A stretch of DNA of 64,000 nucleotides from Prevotella sp. UBA1104 (GTDB taxonomy: Bacteria; Bacteroidota; Bacteroidia; Bacteroidales; Bacteroidaceae), in the NCBI GenBank assembly GCA_002314055.1, contig DCBP01000107.1, positions 1-64,000 of the forward strand, in the 5' to 3' direction. This document shows positions 17,692 to 25,661 of the stretch, piece after piece. The notes beneath the pieces are model-generated. The model did not search any database, was not told the origin of the DNA, and worked only from the letters and a program-made list of their open reading frames with translations. Numbering within the stretch: the first letter of the stretch is position 1; every line of letters begins with the position of its first letter. The position numbers and the translations under genes were made by a program.

Positions 17692-19266
17692 ATGAATAAT
17701 ATAAGAAATTTATTTTTTGCAATACTATTTATGGCGTCGCTTACAGCTTCCGCCCAAATGCGTGTTCGTATGGGCGAAGACAGTCCGCTACGCAAGTTGC
17801 AGCTCGCCGAGATGTTGGTAAACAACTTTTATGTGGACTCCGTTGACGAGAGCAAACTCGTTGAGGATGCCATCAGGGGAATGCTCGACAAGCTCGATCC
17901 GCATTCGTCGTATACCAATGCCAAGGAGACAAAAGAAATGAATGAGTCGCTGCAAGGCAATTTCGACGGCATAGGAGTGCAGTTTAATATGGTTGAAGAT
18001 ACGCTCGTCGTTATCCAGCCGATAGCAAAGGGACCGTCGGAGAAAGTAGGCATCGTTGCCGGCGACCGCATTGTGGCGGTTAACGATACGGCGATTGCCG
18101 GAGTGAAAATGCCACGAGACAAGATAATGATGCGACTGCGCGGACCGAAGGGTACGATGGTGAAACTTTCTGTCGTACGTCGTGATGTTAAGGATACTCT
18201 TGTTTTTAATGTTACACGCGACAAGATACCGGTGAAGAGTCTTGATGCTTCATACATGATTCGTCCGAATGTAGGATATATACGTATCGGAAGTTTCGGA
18301 GCAACAACATACGATGAGTTTATGGCTGCTGTGGAAAAATTGAAGAAACAGGGAATGAAAAACCTCTTGCTCGACCTTCAGGAGAATGGAGGCGGATATC
18401 TGCAGGCTGCCGTGAAGATTGCCAATGAGTTTCTGCCAAAGGATGAACTTATTGTATATGCCAGCGGACTGCGCTCGCCGAGAATGGACTACAAAGCTAA
18501 TGGCTCCGGACGACTGCTCGACGGAAAGGTCGTGGTACTGGTAAACGAGTTTACGGCTTCGGCTGCAGAAATCGTTTCGGGAGCATTGCAAGACAACGAC
18601 CGCGGTACAGTGGTAGGTCGTCGCACATTCGGAAAGGGACTCGTACAGCGTCCGTTTGATATGCCCGACGGTTCTATGATTCGTCTTACGATAGCTCATT
18701 ATTATACTCCTTCGGGACGCTGCATACAGAAACCATATAAGAAAGGGGATGCAAAAGATTACTACAAGGATTTCGAAAACCGCCTGAAGCATGGCGAACT
18801 GATGAATGCCGACAGTATTCATTTTGCCGACTCGCTGAAGTTCTACACTCTGCGAAAGCACCGTGTGGTATATGGCGGTGGCGGAATAATGCCAGACTAC
18901 TTCGTTCCGCTCGACACGTTGACATACACGAAGTATCACCGTCAGCTCGTGGCAAAGGGTATTGTAAATGAGACCGTATTGCGGTATATTGATAACAATC
19001 GCAAGAAGTTACGCAAACAATTTCCTTCTTTCGAAAAATACAATGCTTCGTTTGTTGTTCCAGAGAATGTAATTGCTGATATCCGCAAGGCAGCCGAGAA
19101 GAAAGAGGTGAAACCTAAGGATGAAGAGGAACGTTCAAAAACTCTACCTTATCTCCGGAACCAGCTTAAGGCTCTCATTGCCCGTGACTTATGGGATATG
19201 GATGAATATTTCCAGATTATAAACGAAACGAGCGATATTGTAAAGAAAGGAATTTCATTATTCTAA
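17692..19266 (+). CDS. Carboxy-terminal processing protease, S41 family (secreted)
   Basis: The 524-residue protein has a signal peptide (RNLFFAILFMASLTASA), an N-terminal helical part, a PDZ domain (about 85-175; LQGNFDGIGVQFNMVEDTL, GDRIVAVNDTAI) and the S41 protease domain. The catalytic pair is visible as S290 in NEFTASAAEI and K315 in RRTFGKGLVQ, 25 residues apart as in CtpA/Tsp. Such proteases trim C-termini of envelope proteins. The C-terminal extension (about 420-524) is lysine rich and alpha-helical. It follows parE across the 9-nt array and is convergent with the DUF2851 gene. Confidence 0.92.
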   Translation: MNNIRNLFFAILFMASLTASAQMRVRMGEDSPLRKLQLAEMLVNNFYVDSVDESKLVEDAIRGMLDKLDPHSSYTNAKETKEMNESLQGNFDGIGVQFNMVEDTLVVIQPIAKGPSEKVGIVAGDRIVAVNDTAIAGVKMPRDKIMMRLRGPKGTMVKLSVVRRDVKDTLVFNVTRDKIPVKSLDASYMIRPNVGYIRIGSFGATTYDEFMAAVEKLKKQGMKNLLLDLQENGGGYLQAAVKIANEFLPKDELIVYASGLRSPRMDYKANGSGRLLDGKVVVLVNEFTASAAEIVSGALQDNDRGTVVGRRTFGKGLVQRPFDMPDGSMIRLTIAHYYTPSGRCIQKPYKKGDAKDYYKDFENRLKHGELMNADSIHFADSLKFYTLRKHRVVYGGGGIMPDYFVPLDTLTYTKYHRQLVAKGIVNETVLRYIDNNRKKLRKQFPSFEKYNASFVVPENVIADIRKAAEKKEVKPKDEEERSKTLPYLRNQLKALIARDLWDMDEYFQIINETSDIVKKGISLF

Positions 19267-19281
19267 ATGAAAAACTTATTT

Positions 19282-19390
19282 AAATGAAGAATGAAGAATA
19301 GCGTCGCTAACGCTCAGCGAAATGTAGAATGCGGATTACTCTTTATTTATAAAAGAAAAGGTAATCCGCATTCTTCGTTCTTCATTCTTC
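19282..19390. terminator. Long hairpin with 7-nt repeats between convergent genes
   Basis: GAATGCGGATTAC (19327-19339) and GTAATCCGCATTC (19361-19373) form a perfect 13-bp stem. Outside it, GAAGAATGAAGAA (19286-19298) is complementary to the TTCTTCATTCTTC repeats at 19374-19390, so the region can fold into one long hairpin. The right flank is a 7-nt (TTCATTC) tandem repeat that runs into the stop codon of the DUF2851 gene. It probably ends transcription from both sides. Confidence 0.65.
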
Positions 19391-20723
19391 ATTCTTCATT
19401 CAAAATAGGTTCTTCTTTTACGAACCATCCGTTGTTTTTTATAAATTCGTAGCCGAAGCGGCAGCGTAGACAGTCGCGACGGTCGCAATACATTTTTTTC
19501 AGTTGTACTATAGCCTGACTGTCGGCAGCAGTATTTATTTCCAATCCACATTCTTCCCAAAGTCGGATAATACTGTTGCTTTCCGCCTTCAGTTGCTCAA
19601 GCAAATCAAAGGCGAGGTCGCAGAGCTTTTCGTTGCTCTTATATCTGCCGTAGGCAAAGAGGGTAGGGATGGCAGTGTTAAGGATGAGAACATTAACCGA
19701 CTGTGCAGAGAGCTGCTTTGTTGACTTTGAACTCTCTTTGCCAAACGAATAGTGGGTCTGCCAATAAGGCGTAACCCGAGTAGCAAACAGTTCTTTAAGT
19801 TCGTCAATGTTCCGGCAGCCAACAAGCTGACTCAGACTAGTATGTCGGTTAAAATAAAGATTCGCAAGTTGTGAGATCCTAATATGAGGAAAATTTTGCG
19901 GTCTTAATCTAAGAAATTTCCATTCCGCCGGATTCATTGTCTTTAGTGAAAACTTATGCTGCATATAGGCATATTCCCTTCTCAGTCTGGCAAGATATGG
20001 GTCAAGTTCCGCTTCCTTGCGATGACGTTCGGGAATGGCGACAGAATCGAGAAGGCCAGCCTGACCGAGAAACATTGTTTCAATTTGGAAAATGTCGTCG
20101 CGGTGGTGAGCCACGCTCTGCAGCGACAACGTCTTTGCCCATAGTTCGAAGGCATCACTGTTAACTCCGAAACCGAAGTTTCGTGCCATTGTAGCGAAGA
20201 AAGCGTCCTCCCACGAACCGTTCATCTCCTTCACTCTGTGGAGAATAGCCGTTGTTTTCTGTTCCAGCCGCTCTGTTTGCAATGCACTCATCCAACTGTG
20301 TATAGTTAGTTTCGGCAAATGACGTATAATTTCATGACAAGGCGGAAAGTGGTCTTCTTTAAGTAGTGTGGTATAGTTATTCTTTACAAAGTCCGGAATT
20401 TCCATTCTCATCTGTCTCACCACATCGCCACGACTCGTAACAACGGGCATGTCGTCAGTTTCCACCACGTGCATGATGACATTGTCGTATGCCTCGTCGC
20501 GATCGTGTTGGTGAAGAAACCAGTCGGAAGCCTTTTCATGAATTTCCACATTCCCCACCCATAACATTCCGTCCACTTTAATCTTTGCATTGAAGAAGTC
20601 GGGACCGGCATTGGTATTGTGCAACCCCGGATCTATCACCTCCACCGTCTCGCCATTATTTGTCGTGAGGGCGTGTAGCGGATACAGTCTGTGTTTCCAA
20701 ATATAGTGTAATAAAATTTCCAT
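19389..20723 (-). CDS. DUF2851 family protein
   Basis: The 444-residue protein begins MEILLHYIWKHRLYPLHALT, matching the conserved start of Bacteroidetes DUF2851 proteins, with VEVIDPGLHNTNAGPDFFNA and GNVEIHEKASDWFLHQHD typical of the N-terminal third. The C-terminus has a CDRRDCLRCRFGYEFIK cysteine cluster near the end. The function is unknown; the N-terminal D/E/K layout has been likened to PD-(D/E)XK nucleases, which I cannot verify here. The ATG at 20723 is preferred over one 27 bp upstream because the conserved domain begins there. The final codons (NEE-stop) come from the GAATGAAGAA repeat that borders the gene. A minus-strand TATCTTCG at 20789-20796 may be its -7 element. Confidence 0.85.
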   Translation of the reverse strand: MEILLHYIWKHRLYPLHALTTNNGETVEVIDPGLHNTNAGPDFFNAKIKVDGMLWVGNVEIHEKASDWFLHQHDRDEAYDNVIMHVVETDDMPVVTSRGDVVRQMRMEIPDFVKNNYTTLLKEDHFPPCHEIIRHLPKLTIHSWMSALQTERLEQKTTAILHRVKEMNGSWEDAFFATMARNFGFGVNSDAFELWAKTLSLQSVAHHRDDIFQIETMFLGQAGLLDSVAIPERHRKEAELDPYLARLRREYAYMQHKFSLKTMNPAEWKFLRLRPQNFPHIRISQLANLYFNRHTSLSQLVGCRNIDELKELFATRVTPYWQTHYSFGKESSKSTKQLSAQSVNVLILNTAIPTLFAYGRYKSNEKLCDLAFDLLEQLKAESNSIIRLWEECGLEINTAADSQAIVQLKKMYCDRRDCLRCRFGYEFIKNNGWFVKEEPILNEE

Positions 20724-20913
20724 AGTAAAAGTGTTTAACGCTAAATGCAAAATTCCGCAGCCGTAAGAATTGGCTTCAGAAAACGTTGCGAAGATAGTAA
20801 AATGTTGCGTTCAAACGTAGCAAAAGAGGTAAAAAACTTGATAAAAACCTTGTTTTTTTGTGTAAACAGATGATAAATGGCACTGAAAGGAGCTCATTCT
20901 GAAAAATAACATG

Positions 20914-20921
20914 TATATTTG
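20914..20921 (+). promoter_or_regulatory. -7 element for murF-alr
   Basis: TATATTTG matches TAnnTTTG and lies 22 bp before the ATG at 20944. The -33 element is weak. Confidence 0.55.
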
Positions 20922-20943
20922 CATCAATTAATGATGAAAGACA

Positions 20944-23421
20944 ATGACTTATTCAATTGAAAAAGTAACAACATTGATAGGAGCGCACAGATACGGCGAA
21001 CATCAGTCCACGATAGGCTTCCTGCTCACCGATAGCCGTTCCCTGTGTTTCCCGGAGGAAACACTGTTCTTCGCTTTGAGGTCTGGACGCAATGACGGAC
21101 ATGACTTCATTCCAGATTTGTATCGTCGCGGAGTAAGAAATTTTGTTGTCGATACGTTGCCGGCAGATTATGCCACGGTGTATGCTGATGCAAACTTCTT
21201 GAAAGTGCTAAGTCCGCTGGAGGCGCTGCAGCGCCTTGCCGAGCGCCATCGCGATGAATTTAATATCCCTATTGTCGGTATTACTGGTAGCAACGGAAAG
21301 ACAATAGTAAAGGAGTGGCTCTTTCAGTTGCTCTCGCCGTCGTTCAGCGTAACGAGAAGTCCGCGAAGCTACAACTCGCAGATAGGAGTGCCGCTGTCAG
21401 TCTGGTTACTAAGCGAACAGACACAGGTTGGTGTATTCGAGGCAGGCATAAGCCAACCTGGCGAGATGCTGGCGCTTCGTGATATCATACAGCCAACAGT
21501 TGGTGTGATAACAAATATCGGAACTGCCCATCAAGAGAATTTCAAGAGTCTGGAGGAAAAAGTAAAAGAGAAACTTATACTTTTCCACGATACTGATGTA
21601 ATAGTATATCCGGAGGATACAGATATTATAGCAAAATGCGTAGCCGAAGGCGATTTTAAGGGTGAGCATTTGGCATGGTCGGAAAAGAATCCTCAAGCCC
21701 CCTTATATATAAAAGGTATAGAAAAGGGAGATACAAAGACAAAGATAACGTATGTATATAAGAACAGTGGCGAACATACTTATGAATTGCCGTTTATCGA
21801 CGAGGCATCAATAGAGAACTCCATCACCTGTGCTGCCGTGAGCCTTTCGCTCGGCATCACACCAGAACAGTTAAATGAGCGTATGGTGGGCATAGAACCT
21901 GTAGCTATGCGCCTTGAGGTGAAACAGGGACAGCATGGATGTACGCTCATTAATGATTCGTATAATTCAGACATCAATTCTCTCGATATTGCGCTTGACT
22001 TCATCAGTCGTCGTCCGGACCATAAGGACAGACGCAGAACCTTGATTCTCAGTGATATACTGCAGAGCGGGATAAAGAAAGAAGAACTTTATAAAGAGGT
22101 TTCCGACCTTTGCATGAAGCGTGGCGTGGAGAAATTTATCGGAGTAGGTAAAGACCTTATGGAAGAGGCCGACAAGATAGAAGTAGGCGAAAAATACTTC
22201 TTCACTGATACTGCATCATTCATAAGAAGCGAGGTGTTCAATACTCTTCATGATGAGGTGATACTTATAAAAGGTGCACGCTCATTCGGCTTCGATAATA
22301 TCAGCGAACTGCTCGAACAGAAAGTACACGAGACAATCCTTGAGGTAAATCTTCGTGCTCTCGTTGACAATCTCAACTATTACCGCTCGTTCATGAAACC
22401 GGAGACGAAGCTCGTTGCTATGGTAAAGGCAAACGCCTATGGCGCCGGAGCCGTGGAAGTGGCAAAAACCCTTCAAGACCATCGTATAAACTATCTCGCA
22501 GTGGCTGTTGCCGATGAGGGCGTAACGTTGCGTAAAAACGGAATAACAAGCAACATCATGATCATGAATCCGGAGATGACGGCATTCAAGACGATGTTCG
22601 ACTACGACCTCGAGCCGGAGGTGTATAGTTTCCGTCTGCTCGACGCTCTTGTCAAGGCCGCACAGCGTGAAGGAATAACGAATTATCCTGTACACATTAA
22701 GCTCGATACCGGCATGCACCGCCTTGGCTTCAATCCTAAAAAAGATATGGACGAGCTGATAAGCCGACTGAAAAGTCAGAATGCCGTTATTCCGCGTTCC
22801 GTGTTCTCGCATTTCGTTGGCTCAGACAGCGACGATTTCGACAACTTCTCAAAGATGCAGTTTGAACTCTTCGACGAGGCAAGTCGCAAGTTGCAGGCAG
22901 CCTTCCCGCACAAGATATTGCGCCATATCGACAATTCCGCCGGTATAGAGCATTTCCCGGAACGACAGCTCGACATGTGTCGTTTGGGACTTGGACTTTA
23001 TGGCATTGACAGTCGCGACAATCATATTATAAATAATGTAAGCACACTGAAGACTACAATCCTTCAGCTTCGTGATGTTCCGAAGGAGGAAACCGTGGGC
23101 TATAGCCGTAAGGGACACCTAACTCGCGACAGTCGTATAGCAGCAATACCAATAGGATATGCCGACGGACTGAACCGTCATCTTGGACGCGGAAACTGCT
23201 ATTGCCTTGTGAACGGACAAAAGGCACCTTATGTAGGTAATATCTGCATGGATGTGGCGATGATAGACGTTACAGGCATCCCTTGCAAAGAGGGCGACAG
23301 CGTGGAAATCTTTGGCGATCATCTGCCGGTTACAGTGCTTTCGGATGTGCTCGACACTATCCCTTACGAGGTTCTGACAAGCGTTAGCGACCGTGTAAAA
23401 CGTGTGTATTATCAAGACTAA
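20944..23421 (+). CDS. Bifunctional MurF ligase / alanine racemase
   Basis: The 825-residue protein fuses two enzymes of peptidoglycan precursor synthesis. Residues about 1-455 are UDP-MurNAc-tripeptide:D-Ala-D-Ala ligase: the ATP loop GITGSNGKT starts at 112, followed by NYNS-type TRSPRSYNSQIGVP and the C-terminal-domain segment NDSYNSDINSLDIAL. Residues about 456-825 are a PLP-dependent alanine racemase: the PLP lysine is K495 in MVKANAYGAG, and Y720 in VGYSRKG is the expected catalytic tyrosine. The racemase makes D-Ala, which after ligation by Ddl is used by the MurF half. The fusion is known in Bacteroidetes. The usual MurF GKT is followed by IVKEW rather than TTKE. Confidence 0.95.
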   Translation: MTYSIEKVTTLIGAHRYGEHQSTIGFLLTDSRSLCFPEETLFFALRSGRNDGHDFIPDLYRRGVRNFVVDTLPADYATVYADANFLKVLSPLEALQRLAERHRDEFNIPIVGITGSNGKTIVKEWLFQLLSPSFSVTRSPRSYNSQIGVPLSVWLLSEQTQVGVFEAGISQPGEMLALRDIIQPTVGVITNIGTAHQENFKSLEEKVKEKLILFHDTDVIVYPEDTDIIAKCVAEGDFKGEHLAWSEKNPQAPLYIKGIEKGDTKTKITYVYKNSGEHTYELPFIDEASIENSITCAAVSLSLGITPEQLNERMVGIEPVAMRLEVKQGQHGCTLINDSYNSDINSLDIALDFISRRPDHKDRRRTLILSDILQSGIKKEELYKEVSDLCMKRGVEKFIGVGKDLMEEADKIEVGEKYFFTDTASFIRSEVFNTLHDEVILIKGARSFGFDNISELLEQKVHETILEVNLRALVDNLNYYRSFMKPETKLVAMVKANAYGAGAVEVAKTLQDHRINYLAVAVADEGVTLRKNGITSNIMIMNPEMTAFKTMFDYDLEPEVYSFRLLDALVKAAQREGITNYPVHIKLDTGMHRLGFNPKKDMDELISRLKSQNAVIPRSVFSHFVGSDSDDFDNFSKMQFELFDEASRKLQAAFPHKILRHIDNSAGIEHFPERQLDMCRLGLGLYGIDSRDNHIINNVSTLKTTILQLRDVPKEETVGYSRKGHLTRDSRIAAIPIGYADGLNRHLGRGNCYCLVNGQKAPYVGNICMDVAMIDVTGIPCKEGDSVEIFGDHLPVTVLSDVLDTIPYEVLTSVSDRVKRVYYQD

Positions 23422-23521
23422 AAAACTTAAAAACTATCCGATTTTGATCGAAAAAAGTGCAAGGATAATGTTTTTTGATTATAAAATACACTTGATGTGT
23501 ACGGAATATGAAAAAAAATAT

Positions 23522-23529
23522 TATCTTTG
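23522..23529 (+). promoter_or_regulatory. -7 element of the MFS transporter gene
   Basis: TATCTTTG lies 41 bp before the ATG at 23571, in a strongly A/T-rich region. A TTG at 23492 is too distant to be a standard -33. Confidence 0.6.
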
Positions 23530-23570
23530 CAAATTGGAATAAAAACAGTATTAACAATTAAAAATAGAAA

Positions 23571-25028
23571 ATGGCTTCTATACAAACTACTAAAATGTCC
23601 AACTTCCGTTGGGTAATCTGCGCGTTGTTGTTTTTGGCAACAACAGTGAATTATATGGACCGTCAGGTTCTGTCGTTGACTTGGAAAGACTTTATCGCTC
23701 CAGAATTCCACTGGACCGATGATGATTACGGTACGATTACAGGTTGGTTCTCAATCTTCTATGCTGTCTGCAACCTCTTCGCAGGAAAGTTCGTAGACTG
23801 GATGGGAACCAAGAAAGGTTATCTTATTGCAATCTTCGTATGGTCTACAGGTGCTGTACTTCATGCTCTTTGCGGTGAGGCAGCCATGCTTATCGAGGGT
23901 TATGACTCGATAGAGGCACTGCGCCTTGTACAGGCTGGTTCTGATGCTGCTATAGCCATAGCAACAGTCAGCGTTTGGCTCTTCCTCTCATGTCGTTTGG
24001 TGCTTGCAGCAGGTGAGGCAGGAAACTTCCCGGCAGCAGTAAAGGTAACTGCAGAATATTTCCCGAAGAAAGACCGTGCCTTCGCTACATCAATCTTCAA
24101 TAGCGGTGCATCAGTAGGTGCGCTTGCCGCTCCGGCAACAATTCCGTTGCTCGCAAAAGCATGGGGCTGGGAGATGGCTTTCGTAGTAATCGGTGTGCTC
24201 GGTTATGTTTGGATGGGACTTTGGATTTGGCTGTACGACAAACCACGCAACAGCAAGTTCACGAATAAGGCAGAGCTTACTTATATTGAGCAGGATGAAG
24301 AAGAGGAAGAGGTAGTGAAAACTGCTGATGCTCCTGCAGAGGAGGAGAAGACAATTGGTTTCTTGAAGTGCTTCACATTCCCGCAGACATGGTCGTTCAT
24401 CGTAGGTAAGTTCATGACCGATGGCGTTTGGTGGTTCTTCCTGTTCTGGGCTCCTGCATACTTCTCAGATGTTTATGGATATACATCAGACAGTCCAGAG
24501 GCTATTGCCCTTATCTTCACTCTGTATGCTATCGTTACCGTATTGAGTATTGGCGGAGGTTATCTGCCTACATACTTTGTTGAAAAGAAGGGTATGAATC
24601 CGTATATCGGTCGTATGCGTGCTATGTTGATATTCGCTTGCTTCCCGTTGCTCGGACTTATCGCTCAGCCGATGGGTGAAATCAGTGCATGGTGGGTAGC
24701 AGTAATCATCGGTTTGCTCGGTGCCGGACACCAGGCTTGGTCAGCAAACCTCTATTCTACAATCGGTGATATGTTCCCGAAATCTACAATCGCCACTATC
24801 ACCGGTATCGGTGCAATGGCTGGAGGTATCGGTTCATTCCTTATCAACAAGGGGTCTGGTATGCTCTTCACATATGCCGAGAATGCTGCTTCGTTCAGTT
24901 TTATGGGCTTCGACGGTAAGAAGGGCGGATACATGATCGTGTTCTGCATCTGTGCCGTTGCTTACCTTATCGGTTGGATTATCATGAAGATTCTTGTTCC
25001 TAAATACAAGCCAATCGTAGTAGACTAA
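23571..25028 (+). CDS. MFS transporter, hexuronate (ExuT)-like
   Basis: The 485-residue protein has 12 membrane segments of the anion:cation symporter branch of the major facilitator superfamily: TTVNYMDRQVLSLTWKDF in TM1, GWFSIFYAVCNLFAGKFVDW in TM2-TM3, LAAGEAGNFPAAVKVTAEYF (the ExuT/GudP-type G-E-A-x-N-F-P motif) and a second-half KFMTDGVWWFFLFWAPAY. An acidic loop (DEEEEEVVKTADAPAEEE) separates the halves. Family members import galacturonate, glucuronate or related sugar acids with protons. This fits the GH28 pectinase elsewhere in the window, though the genes are 30 kb apart. It is flanked by its own promoter and a terminator, so it is monocistronic. Confidence 0.87.
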   Translation: MASIQTTKMSNFRWVICALLFLATTVNYMDRQVLSLTWKDFIAPEFHWTDDDYGTITGWFSIFYAVCNLFAGKFVDWMGTKKGYLIAIFVWSTGAVLHALCGEAAMLIEGYDSIEALRLVQAGSDAAIAIATVSVWLFLSCRLVLAAGEAGNFPAAVKVTAEYFPKKDRAFATSIFNSGASVGALAAPATIPLLAKAWGWEMAFVVIGVLGYVWMGLWIWLYDKPRNSKFTNKAELTYIEQDEEEEEVVKTADAPAEEEKTIGFLKCFTFPQTWSFIVGKFMTDGVWWFFLFWAPAYFSDVYGYTSDSPEAIALIFTLYAIVTVLSIGGGYLPTYFVEKKGMNPYIGRMRAMLIFACFPLLGLIAQPMGEISAWWVAVIIGLLGAGHQAWSANLYSTIGDMFPKSTIATITGIGAMAGGIGSFLINKGSGMLFTYAENAASFSFMGFDGKKGGYMIVFCICAVAYLIGWIIMKILVPKYKPIVVD

Positions 25029-25079
25029 AAATATGAATTAAAACATCATCGGGCAAGGTTTCCGGTGTATATGAAAAAT

Positions 25080-25129
25080 ATAACTGCAAGTTTTCGAATC
25101 TTTATAATCGGAAACTTGCAGTTATTTTA
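25080..25129. terminator. Terminator after the MFS gene
   Basis: ATAACTGCAAGTTT (25080-25093) pairs perfectly with AAACTTGCAGTTAT (25112-25125), a 14-bp stem, followed by TTTAT. It sits between convergent genes. Confidence 0.85.
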
Positions 25130-25181
25130 TTATGCAAAGAATTTCTATAAAAGGTTGCTGGTGTCTTTATCAAAACACCAT

Positions 25182-25388
25182 CTACATGCTTGTAAGTATA
25201 CATGCAATGACTACAAGAATAGCAATGACAGACAAAATGGCAAACATGACTTTCGACAGGATTTTTCGCCTGCGCTGACTGCTCATGGAACTGCGCTTGA
25301 AGAGTTCAGCCTCGTCAAGAAATTCAGACTTTGTGTGTTTAGAGTGATGGTGTGCACTCTTTTCTCTATATTCTTTATTGTTGCTCAT
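25182..25388 (-). CDS. Small tail-anchored membrane protein (68 aa), unknown
   Basis: The minus-strand frame gives 68 residues: a charged, histidine-rich N-terminus (EKSAHHHSKHTKSEFLDEAE), a basic stretch (SSQRRRKILSK) and one C-terminal hydrophobic segment (VMFAILSVIAILVVIACIL). This layout, positive-inside just before a single membrane span, is that of a small inner-membrane protein. A good promoter (TTTG, 21 bp, TAACTTTG) lies upstream on the same strand. The overlapping plus-strand frame is less convincing. No function can be assigned. Confidence 0.6.
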   Translation of the reverse strand: MSNNKEYREKSAHHHSKHTKSEFLDEAELFKRSSMSSQRRRKILSKVMFAILSVIAILVVIACILTSM

Positions 25389-25480
25389 ACAGATATATAT
25401 TAACTTTAGTATAAATGAATGTCGTGGTTAGTATACATGGGTATACGGGTAAGTCTGTACGTTGTCAGTGTTGTGGTTTG

Positions 25481-25513
25481 CAAAGTTACATAATTTTTTC
25501 AAGAAACGGCAAA
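25481..25513 (-). promoter_or_regulatory. Promoter of the 68-aa membrane protein gene
   Basis: On the minus strand TTTG (25510-25513) is the -33 element and TAACTTTG (25481-25488) the -7 element, 21 bp apart, with an untranslated leader of about 85 nt. Confidence 0.65.
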
Positions 25514-25591
25514 CGAAATTCGTAATTTTTTTTGTCTTTAAAAAAGCGTCATATTTCTTGTGTTTCATTTCTGTATATCCATAAAAAAGAT

Positions 25592-25599
25592 TAACTTTG
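25592..25599 (+). promoter_or_regulatory. -7 element of the nrdJ promoter
   Basis: TAACTTTG at 25592-25599 lies 62 bp before the ATG. The leader is too short for a full cobalamin riboswitch, and I see no B12-box-like sequence. Confidence 0.55.
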
Positions 25600-25661
25600 C
25601 ATCCGCTTTGTGAAAATCGGCAAGGCTGAAATCTTTAAAACTCTTCTACCTTATTAATATA

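Noticed and set aside
17501..17695. Reading frame of 64 aa across the parE end with repeated ISLISLISP
   Set aside because: It is a by-product of the 9-nt array translated in frame; it has no start context and overlaps parE.
25065..25403. 112-aa plus-strand frame opposite the small membrane protein
   Set aside because: The product has no plausible domain, starts inside a terminator hairpin, and the opposite strand encodes a protein-like topology with a good promoter.
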